Assembly: GCA_964466465.1 (NCBI GenBank)
Contig: CAYXNJ010000001.1
Span: forward strand, 62,001 to 126,000
Reading direction: 5' to 3'
From: Sulfurospirillum sp964466465
Lineage (GTDB): Bacteria; Campylobacterota; Campylobacteria; Campylobacterales; Sulfurospirillaceae
DNA: 64,000 bases
Each line of letters starts with the position of its first letter. Within the stretch, counting starts at the first letter, position 1. Shown piece by piece: positions 42,737 to 50,118 of this stretch. The translations under genes were made by a program, and so were the position numbers. Below the pieces are notes generated by a model. That model saw only the letters and a program-made list of their open reading frames with translations, was not told the origin of the DNA and did not search any database.

Positions 42737-43408
42737 TTAGCACGATTCTATTTTATAACCAGACCCACGGATAGTCTTGATCAGAGGTTTTTCACCTTCA
42801 GTGTCGATTTTATGGCGTAGATGGTGAATAAAAACATTAATAATGTTGCTCGATGTTGCTTCATTGATACCCCAAATTTTCTCTTGAAGTTGTGTATGCG
42901 TGATAATTGTATTTTGATTCAGAAGAAGATAGACCAAAATATCAAATTCTTTAGAGGTAAGCGTGATAGGCTTTTTGGAGCGTGTTACCACTCTTTTAGA
43001 GACGTTGACTTCAAGTGTATCAAGGGTTAAACATTCATTAAAGTTATACGATGAACGACGAAGCAAGGAGCGTATGCGTGCTACGAGTTCTGCAAAAACA
43101 AAGGGCTTCACCAAATAATCATCTGCCCCACACCCAAGCCCCAAAATGCGCTCTTCCACACTGGTTTTTGCGGTAAGCATCAAAATGGGAGTCAGGTTTT
43201 TTTTCTCACGCAATTTTTCGCAGATTTTTAAACCATCGAGTTTTGGCAGCATCCAATCAATAATAAGAAGGTCATACGTGTATTGTTCCGCAAGATAGAG
43301 CCCTTCTTCTCCATCACTGGCAGTATCGACAATAAACCCCTCTTCTTGGAGCCCTTTTTGAACAAAAGCAATGATTTTTGGATCGTCTTCAATGATTAAA
43401 AGTTTCAT
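42737..43408 (-). CDS. OmpR-family response regulator
   Basis: The 223-residue protein has a receiver domain with the acidic pocket IIEDDP, phosphoacceptor Asp51 in LLIIDWMLPKLDG, Thr in MLTAKT and Lys101 in YLVKPF. It is followed by a winged-helix domain (LDTLEVNVSKRVV ... IINVFIHHLRHKID ... IKTIRGSGYKIE). It is one nucleotide before its cognate kinase. TTAAT direct repeats in the divergent intergenic region are a candidate binding site. Confidence 0.93.
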   Translation of the reverse strand: MKLLIIEDDPKIIAFVQKGLQEEGFIVDTASDGEEGLYLAEQYTYDLLIIDWMLPKLDGLKICEKLREKKNLTPILMLTAKTSVEERILGLGCGADDYLVKPFVFAELVARIRSLLRRSSYNFNECLTLDTLEVNVSKRVVTRSKKPITLTSKEFDILVYLLLNQNTIITHTQLQEKIWGINEATSSNIINVFIHHLRHKIDTEGEKPLIKTIRGSGYKIESC

Positions 43409-43432
43409 GCTTCCATCGTAGCCAAAGAAAGA

Positions 43433-43465
43433 TTAAAAAAAATTAATGTAGCGTTAATATTGACG
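43433..43465. promoter_or_regulatory. direct repeats, candidate response-regulator site
   Basis: TTAAA (43433), TTAAT (43443) and TTAAT (43454) recur with 10-11-bp spacing, the phasing used by OmpR/PhoB-type regulators, and a TTGACG -35-like sequence (43460-43465) follows. The repeats lie between the regulator gene and the divergent haem-protein gene. Confidence 0.45.
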
Positions 43466-43514
43466 AAATAAAACAATGCGATACTTCTTTTCACATTTAC
43501 AAAAGGAGTTCTAC

Positions 43515-44561
43515 ATGAAGAAATTATCTTCTATGGTTTTGGCAAGTGCTATTTTAGGTGGAACAACACTGTTCGCAGCGGGTATTGCAACAGTAGAGAG
43601 TGTAAAAGGCACTCCTGCAAGTCTTGATGCGAGTGATGCTGCATGGGCAAAAGCAAAAGCAGTAACGGTCGTACTCGATCAAACACCATATCAACCCGAT
43701 GGTTATAAGGGAATGCTGAAATCAACCGCAGTGATTCAATCACTTTATGATGATAAAAATATTTATATAAAGTATCAATACGATGACCCAACCATGAGTG
43801 TGGACAGACAACCATGGCAAAAGCAAGCAGATGGTTCATGGAAACAGCTTAAAGCACCAGACCAAACAGGTCATGACAATACATACTATGAAGATAAAGC
43901 GGCTATTTACTGGAATATCAACACCAAAGGTTTTGAGAAAAAAGGGTGTGCAATCGCTTGTCACATAACCAAAGATGGTAAAAACAATGGCTTTGAAGAC
44001 ACCTCTGCAGGTCGCAAATACACCAATAACGCAGGTGAAACACTGGATATGTGGCATTGGAAAGGTGTAAGAAGTGGATTGTCGTTTGATCAAACCCATG
44101 ACCAGTATGTTGACAGTACCAACGATCCGAAACTCTCTAAAGAGTGGGGACGAAAAGGGGATGAACAAACTAAAGGTGGTTATAAAAATAATATCAATGA
44201 AGCCAAAACAGGCCCTGCATTTATGAACAAAGATCCTAAAGATAATGCTATTGGCTCAATCAAAGATGAGAACAAAGTTCCGTTTGTTGACACCTTCAAA
44301 GCGGGCGATAAAATCCCTGGTCCAATCGTAACCCAACACGACGGTTCAGCAGGTGACATTGCAACCAAAGCGGTTTGGAAAGATGGAAAATGGACTTTAG
44401 TGTTTAAACGTCCATTAGTAACAGCACATCCAAAAGCAGCAGAACAAGATGTACAGTTTAGTGACCTTAAAAAATCTTACTTCTTCGCTGTATCTGCCTT
44501 TGATAACTCTCAAATCAACCATGTTTACCATGATGGAGCGATCGAGTTAAAATTTAAGTAA
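43515..44561 (+). CDS. periplasmic ethylbenzene dehydrogenase-related haem protein
   Basis: The ATG at 43515 is preceded by AAAAGGAG and starts a clear signal peptide (KKLSSMVLASAILGGTTLFAA); the frame opens further upstream without support. The 347-residue protein has the EB_dh (PF09459-type) layout: VTVVLDQTPYQPDGYKG, IQSLYDDKNIYIKYQYDDP and LVFKRPLVTAHP. In ethylbenzene and dimethylsulfide dehydrogenases this domain is the b-haem gamma subunit. Here there is also Cys145-Ala-Ile-Ala-Cys149-His150, a CX3CH spacing that is not the standard c-haem motif. It is coupled to a membrane cytochrome. Confidence 0.8.
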   Translation: MKKLSSMVLASAILGGTTLFAAGIATVESVKGTPASLDASDAAWAKAKAVTVVLDQTPYQPDGYKGMLKSTAVIQSLYDDKNIYIKYQYDDPTMSVDRQPWQKQADGSWKQLKAPDQTGHDNTYYEDKAAIYWNINTKGFEKKGCAIACHITKDGKNNGFEDTSAGRKYTNNAGETLDMWHWKGVRSGLSFDQTHDQYVDSTNDPKLSKEWGRKGDEQTKGGYKNNINEAKTGPAFMNKDPKDNAIGSIKDENKVPFVDTFKAGDKIPGPIVTQHDGSAGDIATKAVWKDGKWTLVFKRPLVTAHPKAAEQDVQFSDLKKSYFFAVSAFDNSQINHVYHDGAIELKFK

Positions 44562-44572
44562 AAGGAGCGCGT

Positions 44573-45280
44573 GTGTCGATTCAACAACTCAACACACCTG
44601 CAAAAACAGCGATTTCGCTGTTTTTGCTCTTTGTGATAACCGCAACGATTTCTTCTGTGATACTCTTAGGGCTTGAACTCTCTGGAGAAAAAGCAGGGCT
44701 TAATATCCCTACGATTTCACAGATTCAAAACAAATATACCATGCCTTCCATCGTCTCAGCGATGAAAGGGAGCATGTATAAAGAAGTGACGGATGATTCA
44801 GACATCGACACGGTGCATAACTGGATCAAGGATGGTGCTAAAAAAGAGGGAAAACTCTATGATGACGCGTGGAAAATCATCCAAAATGATTGTGCGAATT
44901 GTCATAGCAAAACCTCTAAAATGAGCCGAGCCATTCCTTCGATGCCGTTTGAAACCTATGAGCAAGTGATGAGCCATACGGAAGCAGGCTACTCATGGTC
45001 AAAGATGTCTAAACAAGCGCACATTCACATGTTTGGAATTTCGACCTTTTTGATCTTAGTGACACTCATGTTTGCCTATACAACCTATAAAGAGAGTGTG
45101 CGAAGTGTGCTTATCATTGCCTCTTTTGGTGGCGCATTTTTAGATATATTTTCATGGTGGTTCTCAAAGTTTGTGCCGCAGCTTGTGTATCTCATCTTTG
45201 CAATGGGCGGATTGATGGTTTCATCGATTCTCTTGATGAGTGTGCTGGTGTTGGCTAATATTTGGAAAAAGGAGGGGTAA
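44573..45280 (+). CDS. membrane-bound c-type cytochrome
   Basis: The GTG at 44573 follows AAAGGAG. The 235-residue protein has an N-terminal helix (about 13-35), a periplasmic segment with one haem site CANCH (Cys107, Cys110, His111), and four C-terminal helices starting at HIHMFGISTFLILVTL, whose histidines could bind a b haem. It probably passes electrons between the quinone pool and the EB_dh-like protein encoded 11 nt upstream, but the direction and terminal substrate are unknown. Confidence 0.78.
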   Translation: MSIQQLNTPAKTAISLFLLFVITATISSVILLGLELSGEKAGLNIPTISQIQNKYTMPSIVSAMKGSMYKEVTDDSDIDTVHNWIKDGAKKEGKLYDDAWKIIQNDCANCHSKTSKMSRAIPSMPFETYEQVMSHTEAGYSWSKMSKQAHIHMFGISTFLILVTLMFAYTTYKESVRSVLIIASFGGAFLDIFSWWFSKFVPQLVYLIFAMGGLMVSSILLMSVLVLANIWKKEG

Positions 45281-45306
45281 AACCCTTCTTCCCCTTAAAG
45301 GGTTTT
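45279..45306 (+). promoter_or_regulatory. hairpin covering the ribosome-binding site of the TauE-like gene
   Basis: AAAACCCTT (45279-45287) pairs perfectly with AAGGGTTTT (45298-45306), leaving a 10-nt loop. The 3' arm contains the only Shine-Dalgarno-like AAGGG before the ATG at 45308. It could be a weak terminator or could restrict translation of the permease. Confidence 0.5.
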
Positions 45307-45307
45307 G

Positions 45308-46072
45308 ATGGAGCTTTTTCTAATTGCAAGTGTAGCCTTGATGGCTTCACTACTGACATTTTTTTCGGGTTTTGGTTTGGGTACACTGCTGATGCCCATT
45401 ATTGCGCTTTTCTTTCCGCTTCCCATCGCTATTGCAATAACGGCGATTGTTCACTTTTCCAATAATCTTCTCAAATTTTTTCTCCTTATGAAACACAGCA
45501 ACTTGTCTATTTTGCTCCGTTTTGGTGTGCCTGCGGTTATTTTTGCACTTTTAGGGGCATGGTGTTTGGAGTTTTTAAGTGAGTGGAAATGGGAGTTTGT
45601 TTACACCTTTTTTGGTTTTGCAGCACATGTGACACCGCTTAAACTAATCATAGGCTTGGTGATAGCTCTGTTTTTAGTCTTAGAGTCAAACTCAACACTG
45701 CGTGTTCCAAGTGCTTTTAAAAAGCTTTGGCTTGGAGGAATGCTCAGTGGATTTTTTGGAGGACTTAGTGGTCACCAAGGTGCTTTTCGTAGCCTCTTTT
45801 TAACCCAAAATGCTCTCTCAAAAGAGGTATTTTTAGCCACAGGCGTGAGCATCGCTGTCGTCGTTGATCTCTCACGTTTGAGCCTCTATGCTACGCATTG
45901 GCAAAGCGCACTTGATCAATGGCAGATGATCGTAGTGGCGATAGGAAGTGCGTTTATAGGGACGTTTCTTGGAAAACATTATCTTCAAAAAGTAAGTATT
46001 GAGTTTATTCGTTTTGTGGTCGCGTGGATGTTAGGAATCGTTTCTTTTTTGTTGATTTCAGGGTTTTTGTAG
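45308..46072 (+). CDS. TauE/SafE family membrane permease
   Basis: The start is the ATG at 45308 (an in-frame TTG directly before it is not needed). The 254-residue protein has about eight membrane helices, including LLTFFSGFGLGTLLMPIIAL near the N-terminus and LGGMLSGFFGGLSGHQGAFR at the start of the second half, the duplicated glycine-rich repeats of TauE/SafE (PF01925). Family members export sulfite, sulfoacetate or other small anions. Position after the cytochrome gene may mean an anionic product or substrate of that system. Confidence 0.82.
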   Translation: MELFLIASVALMASLLTFFSGFGLGTLLMPIIALFFPLPIAIAITAIVHFSNNLLKFFLLMKHSNLSILLRFGVPAVIFALLGAWCLEFLSEWKWEFVYTFFGFAAHVTPLKLIIGLVIALFLVLESNSTLRVPSAFKKLWLGGMLSGFFGGLSGHQGAFRSLFLTQNALSKEVFLATGVSIAVVVDLSRLSLYATHWQSALDQWQMIVVAIGSAFIGTFLGKHYLQKVSIEFIRFVVAWMLGIVSFLLISGFL

Positions 46073-46112
46073 GACAACCTATAATATTTACAATCCCTTT
46101 TTTTCTTCTTGA

Positions 46113-46168
46113 TTGACACACCATATTTTTTTGTGCTATAGTTTCATATATAAATTATTGTTTATATA
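46113..46168 (+). promoter_or_regulatory. promoter and operator of the ArsR-family operon
   Basis: TTGACA (46113-46118) and TATAGT (46137-46142) are separated by 18 nt. Directly downstream, TATATAAA (46147-46154) and TTTATATA (46161-46168) form an 8-bp inverted repeat with a 6-nt centre, the same geometry as the operator before arsC. Repressor bound here would block the transcription start. Confidence 0.7.
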
Positions 46169-46197
46169 AATAAACTTTTATATTAAAGGTTGATTAT

Positions 46198-46536
46198 TTG
46201 AGTCAAGGCAATAGTTTACAAGGATATTTACAAATCCTAAGCGACATCAATCGATTGAAAATTATTCAGTTTATTGCTTACGATGAAAAAACAGTTTCTG
46301 AAATTGTCAATCAAACAAAACTATCGCAACCATTGGTATCTCACCATTTAAAAGTATTGAAAAATTACACTATTTTAGATACCAAACGAAATGGTCCTTT
46401 TATTCTCTATAAATTGCATGACACTGATCTTTTGGATATTTTGGGCTTATTGTGTGAGCTGATTTCTAAAGACAATGAACTTGAAAACCCTATGTTTAGA
46501 CCTTCGCAAAAAAGAAAGGATGAAAAAGATGTTTAA
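46198..46536 (+). CDS. ArsR/SmtB-family transcriptional regulator
   Basis: The start is TTG at 46198 with AAAGG 8 nt upstream. The 112-residue protein has the winged helix of the family: LSDINRLKIIQFIAYDEKT, VSEIVNQTKLSQPLVSHHLK (recognition helix) and YTILDTKRNGPFILYKLHD (wing). The ELCVCD-type cysteine pair of classical arsenic sensors is absent, leaving only one Cys (LLCELIS), so the ligand may be something else. It probably represses its own operon through the adjacent inverted repeat. It overlaps the next gene by 8 nt. Confidence 0.88.
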   Translation: MSQGNSLQGYLQILSDINRLKIIQFIAYDEKTVSEIVNQTKLSQPLVSHHLKVLKNYTILDTKRNGPFILYKLHDTDLLDILGLLCELISKDNELENPMFRPSQKRKDEKDV

Positions 46537-46960
46537 AAATTTTACACAATGTGACCCGAATAGAAGAGGCAAAAAGATATTAAGTGATGAGAAAAAGCGA
46601 CAGATTGAAGAGCTGTTAGAGACTCTTTTTTTAGAGATGAATAGCGATGAAAAAGAAGAAGCTGTAATGCTTATGATACCAAAGTTGATGCGTTATGGAA
46701 TGCCTACAATGAAAGACATGTGTCAAACAATGGCAGCAAGTATGTGCGGTATGGACTCAAAAGAGATGCCAACAGAAAAGCAAACAATGGATTTTGGAAG
46801 TCCTGAGATCAAAGGGCTTTTTGAAGATTGGCTCGTTCAAGTACAAGAAGAGATAGAAAGCTACCTAAAAGCCAACAGTTTCGCAGGGGCTAAAGAGGTT
46901 TCGGAGTATTTGAAAATATCGCAAGAGAGTGCAAATTATTTTATGAAATTGACAAAATAA
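46529..46960 (+). CDS. hypothetical protein, Met/Cys-containing with helical C-terminus
   Basis: I do not recognise this protein. The ATG at 46529 has AAAGG 9 nt upstream; an ATG at 46520 abuts that sequence. The 143-residue product has a charged helical start (SDEKKRQIEELLETLFLEM), a central stretch with MCQTMAASMCGM that could bind a metal, and a C-terminal segment (GAKEVSEYLKISQESANYFM) resembling a helix-turn-helix. It lies between an ArsR regulator and a DGC-domain protein, so it probably acts in the same response. Confidence 0.6.
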   Translation: MFKNFTQCDPNRRGKKILSDEKKRQIEELLETLFLEMNSDEKEEAVMLMIPKLMRYGMPTMKDMCQTMAASMCGMDSKEMPTEKQTMDFGSPEIKGLFEDWLVQVQEEIESYLKANSFAGAKEVSEYLKISQESANYFMKLTK

Positions 46961-46972
46961 GAGGAGAACCTT

Positions 46973-47509
46973 ATGTATGAAGAGATAAAAATTGAAAAAA
47001 TAGATGGATATTGTAGTTCATGTGAAGATTATGCCAAAAAGCATACGACTCATCCAACCAAAATAGCTATTATGTCGTGTGAAGGAGCATGCTCGAAAGG
47101 AGAAGTCTCCAGAAGAGCTGCCAATCTTATAGCACATAAGCTTTCACCTGAAAACACTGTTAGAATTTGTTTAGGCGGTGCTTTTACCAAAGATGGAGGA
47201 CAGAGAAATTTAGTAAGACAGACGCATAAAGCTATTGCGATTGAGGGGTGTTTTATTGATTGTGCTTCACGAATGATGAAAGGAGTGATCCCTGAACTTG
47301 ATGCGCTTGTTGTGCAAGCGGATACCATTTATAAAAAGAATTTACCATTTGAAATGAACGAAGTGTCCGATGAAGTGTTTAATGAGTATGCAAAAATCGT
47401 AGCTGAAGAGATTATTGCAAAGTATATTTATGGCGATGAAAAACCCAATGTATCAGAAAACACTACGTGTGAACCTGTGAGCGATAGAGGCTGTTGTTTT
47501 TGCTCATAA
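46973..47509 (+). CDS. putative zinc-binding protein, DGC-domain type
   Basis: A 178-residue cysteine-rich protein with YCSSCEDY, MSCEGACSKGEVSRRAANLI, CLGGAFTKDGGQR, IEGCFIDCASRMMKG and a terminal GCCFCS. The four-cysteine pattern fits the DGC family (PF08859 type), proposed to bind zinc. It follows the ArsR operon promoter and ends at a bidirectional terminator. The gene order ArsR, unknown, DGC suggests a metal- or redox-responsive unit; no reaction can be assigned. Confidence 0.75.
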   Translation: MYEEIKIEKIDGYCSSCEDYAKKHTTHPTKIAIMSCEGACSKGEVSRRAANLIAHKLSPENTVRICLGGAFTKDGGQRNLVRQTHKAIAIEGCFIDCASRMMKGVIPELDALVVQADTIYKKNLPFEMNEVSDEVFNEYAKIVAEEIIAKYIYGDEKPNVSENTTCEPVSDRGCCFCS

Positions 47510-47527
47510 TATGTTTTACATGTCAAA

Positions 47528-47556
47528 ATGAAGAGCCCCATTTTTGAGCTCTTCAT
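47528..47556. terminator. bidirectional terminator between the DGC gene and mnmA
   Basis: ATGAAGAGC (47528-47536) and GCTCTTCAT (47548-47556) form a perfect 9-bp stem with an 11-nt loop in the gap between convergent genes. T-rich sequence flanks it on both strands. Confidence 0.7.
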
Positions 47557-47561
47557 ACGTT

Positions 47562-48581
47562 TTACGCTTCGATCCAACCGCCGCCTAGGACTAAATCGTC
47601 TTGGTAAACGACAAGCGCTTGACCGCTTGCAAGACCATAAACGCCTGTTTCTAGCTCTGCGATGATTTTATCACCTTCGATTTTTACATGTGCTTTGGCT
47701 TGTGGGCTTCTGTAGCGTACTTTTACGCCATAGATGCCTTCTTTAAAATCTGCTGGCAAAGAGAAGTTTTGTGCCACAACACGTTTTTGTAGAAGTTCTT
47801 CTTTGGTGCCTGCTACAACAGTGTTGGTTTTCGCGTCAATGCCCACAACGAAATGCGGGTCATGTGCACCGTTGATGGTTAAGCCTTTGCGCTTGCCAAT
47901 GGTGTAGTGCATGTAGCCTTTGTGCTCACCGATGACTTTACCATGGGTGTCTTTGACAACCCCTTTTTGGTCAACATTGAGATGCTTTTTTAACACTTCG
48001 ATGTAGGTGTCGGTGACAAAGCAGATCTCTTGCGATTCTTTGTACGTTTCAAGGGTTCCCAGCCAAGGCAATTTTTCAAGGGCAATAGGTTTAATGTCCT
48101 CTTTTTTCATGCCACCGAGCGGGAAAAGAATCTTTTCAATGATTTCTTTTTTAAGCCCAAAAAGAAAATAGCTTTGGTCTTTACTCATGTCATACGCTTC
48201 TTGGATATGACCGTCTTTCACTCTGGCGTAATGCCCTGTTGCGATTTTTTCACAGCCAAGTTCCATTGCCTTTTCAAACGCAAAACCAAATTTCATTCTT
48301 GGGTTACAAAAGGCACATGGGTTGGGCGTTAAGCCTTGCTCATACGAGCGCACAAAGTAGTCATACACATGCTCTTTAAAAAGCGCCTTAGCATCGATGA
48401 TGTGCGTCTCAATGCCCAAATGGTGGCTTACTTTTTCAATATTGGCGATGTTAACCGCGTGTTTTTTCTCATCTTCATGAAGTTTGAGGTAAATTCCCAC
48501 AACCTCATGACCTTCTTGTTTAAGCAGATAAGCGGAGTAACTTGAGTCAATTCCCCCGCTCATTAATAGTGCAATTTTCAT
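47562..48581 (-). CDS. mnmA: tRNA-specific 2-thiouridylase
   Basis: MnmA inserts sulfur at C2 of the wobble uridine in Lys, Glu and Gln tRNAs. The 339-residue protein has the PP-loop LLMSGGIDSSYSAYL, the first catalytic cysteine in NPCAFCNPRMKFGF, IATGHYARV, and the second catalytic cysteine in ESQEICFV. RKGLTINGAHDPHFVVG is a typical C-terminal block. It sits at the end of the minus-strand sulfur cluster, after a small hairpin that may end the metY transcript. Confidence 0.95.
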   Translation of the reverse strand: MKIALLMSGGIDSSYSAYLLKQEGHEVVGIYLKLHEDEKKHAVNIANIEKVSHHLGIETHIIDAKALFKEHVYDYFVRSYEQGLTPNPCAFCNPRMKFGFAFEKAMELGCEKIATGHYARVKDGHIQEAYDMSKDQSYFLFGLKKEIIEKILFPLGGMKKEDIKPIALEKLPWLGTLETYKESQEICFVTDTYIEVLKKHLNVDQKGVVKDTHGKVIGEHKGYMHYTIGKRKGLTINGAHDPHFVVGIDAKTNTVVAGTKEELLQKRVVAQNFSLPADFKEGIYGVKVRYRSPQAKAHVKIEGDKIIAELETGVYGLASGQALVVYQDDLVLGGGWIEA

Positions 48582-48644
48582 AGTTATATCTCTTTTATTT
48601 AAAATTCGACGTCTAAAGAGTAAAAGTCTTTACGTTTCGATTAA

Positions 48645-48659
48645 GCCCTAAAATAGGGC
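48645..48659 (-). terminator. hairpin after metY
   Basis: GCCCTA (48645-48650) and TAGGGC (48654-48659) form a perfect 6-bp stem with a 3-nt loop, 9 nt after the metY stop. There is no long T-run, so it may attenuate rather than stop transcription. Confidence 0.4.
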
Positions 48660-48668
48660 ACCTATGTG

Positions 48669-49952
48669 TTAAAAATCAAGCAGATACGGTTTATCTGAAG
48701 CGACTTCATCACTTGTTACAGCTTGTTCTTCTTTGACAAGTGCTTGGTCGATGTCGGCGAGCAAATCTTCTAAATCCTCGATGCCCACAGAAAGGCGTAT
48801 CATACCTTCCGTTAATCCAAACTCAGCTTTTTGCTCAGTAGAATACTCCGCATAAATCGTATGATAGGTTGCGATAATCAGCGATTTATTGTCCTGAACG
48901 TTGGTACCTCGCTTGATGATGCCCAGGCGATTTAAAAAGGCGTAAGCACTGGCTTTATCGCTAAAGCTAAAGCTAACGATGCCACCACCCGCACTAAAGT
49001 GTTTTTTTGCATTTTCAAAAGAGGGTGAATTTTCCAAGAACGGGTAAGAAACGCTAATGATCTCAGGTTTTGTTTGAAGATGTTTTGCCACAGCGAGGGC
49101 ATTTTCACAGCTTCTCTTAACACGCAAATCCATTGTTTCAAGACCAAGTGAGAGTAGGTACGCACTTTGAGGTGAGAGTGTTGCACCAAGGTTGCGGTAA
49201 GTCTCTTTGCGAAGGCGTAAGATAAGCGCATTAGGCCCAAATTTGCGGGTGTAAGGAGCTAAGGTTGCATGGTTGCTCCAGTTGTATGTTCCGTTATCGA
49301 CAATAAGTCCTCCAAGAACGTGCCCGCCGCCTGAGATGTATTTTGTCGCAGAGATGACTTCAACATCCACACCGTGTTTTTTTGCATCAAAGAGGTTCCA
49401 TGGCGTTGCGGTGGTATCGACGATAAAAGGGACATTGTTTTCTGCTAAGAGGCTTTTGATGGCGGTAAAATCAGGCACGATTAGATGAGGATTGCTCACG
49501 CTTTCACAAAAAAGAAGGCGTGTTTTAGCGTCAATATTGGCTTTAATTTCATCCAAGTTACTCAAGTCCACATAGCGCACTTCGACACCAAAATCACTCA
49601 AAAGCGTTTGGAAAAGAGAGAGGGTATTGCCAAAGAGGTATTTGGTCGTGATGAGGTTATCGCCACTTTTAAGCAATGCAAACAGCATATTGGAAATTGC
49701 AGCCATGCCTGTCGCGGTGGCTAGAACACCCAATGCTCCACTGACGGTTCTGATTTTGTGTTCAAACTCTTCAATCGTTGGGTTGGTTGAACGCGTATAG
49801 ACATGACCGTATTTGAAGCCTTTAAACACCGCTTCCAAATCTTCCGCTTTTTCAAATTCAAAAGCAGAACTTTGGTAGATAGGAAAGCGCATCGCGCCAT
49901 GGGCATCTTTGGCTAAAGGTTGTGTATGCAATGCTTTGGTGGTAAATCCCAT
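48669..49952 (-). CDS. metY: O-acetylhomoserine sulfhydrylase (thiocarboxylate-dependent type)
   Basis: A 427-residue PLP enzyme of the Cys/Met-metabolism family. Motifs: KYGHVYTRSTNPTIEEFE, ATGMAAIS, VDTTATPWNL and the PLP lysine in ISATKYISGGGH. Clustering with hcyS, hcyF, hcyD and sir matches Wolinella succinogenes, where MetY makes homocysteine from O-acetylhomoserine using the HcyS thiocarboxylate as sulfur donor. The C-terminal ~15 residues (EEQAVTSDEVASDK) form an unusual acidic tail. A ~126-nt structured element precedes the gene by 24 nt, and AAAGGA lies before the ATG. Confidence 0.88.
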   Translation of the reverse strand: MGFTTKALHTQPLAKDAHGAMRFPIYQSSAFEFEKAEDLEAVFKGFKYGHVYTRSTNPTIEEFEHKIRTVSGALGVLATATGMAAISNMLFALLKSGDNLITTKYLFGNTLSLFQTLLSDFGVEVRYVDLSNLDEIKANIDAKTRLLFCESVSNPHLIVPDFTAIKSLLAENNVPFIVDTTATPWNLFDAKKHGVDVEVISATKYISGGGHVLGGLIVDNGTYNWSNHATLAPYTRKFGPNALILRLRKETYRNLGATLSPQSAYLLSLGLETMDLRVKRSCENALAVAKHLQTKPEIISVSYPFLENSPSFENAKKHFSAGGGIVSFSFSDKASAYAFLNRLGIIKRGTNVQDNKSLIIATYHTIYAEYSTEQKAEFGLTEGMIRLSVGIEDLEDLLADIDQALVKEEQAVTSDEVASDKPYLLDF

Positions 49953-49975
49953 AAAATATCCTTTTCTTTAACTTT

Positions 49976-50106
49976 TATAAACCAGCTTCCGAAATAAATC
50001 TTTTCTCAACACGGTTAAGACACGATGGGAGCCTAAAACGCTCACGCTTCTTTGTCCCATCGGCTTAAAGTGTTTCGTGCAGATTTTTTCTACGCGGTTT
50101 AAGCTG
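49976..50106 (-). ncRNA. structured RNA element, copy 1 (between cysG and metY)
   Basis: Read on the minus strand this gap folds as nested helices: outer GGTTTA/TAAACC (50096-50101 with 49978-49983), AGATTT/AAATCT (50081-50086 with 49996-50001), GTGTT/AACAC (50070-50074 with 50008-50012) and the inner TCCCATCG/CGATGGGA (50055-50062 with 50023-50030), with a small AAGCG/CGTTT tip hairpin. It closely matches the copy at 53704-53831, with compensating changes in two helices. It fills nearly the whole gap: 12 nt after the cysG stop and 24 nt before metY. No known riboswitch core was recognised. Confidence 0.75.
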
Positions 50107-50118
50107 CTTTACTTTACT

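Noticed and set aside
49976..50106. SAM or another known methionine riboswitch before metY
   Set aside because: The position fits, but I do not see the SAM-I core, the SAM-II pseudoknot pattern or other known cores, and there is no terminator tail. The same element also precedes sir. I kept it as an unassigned structured RNA.
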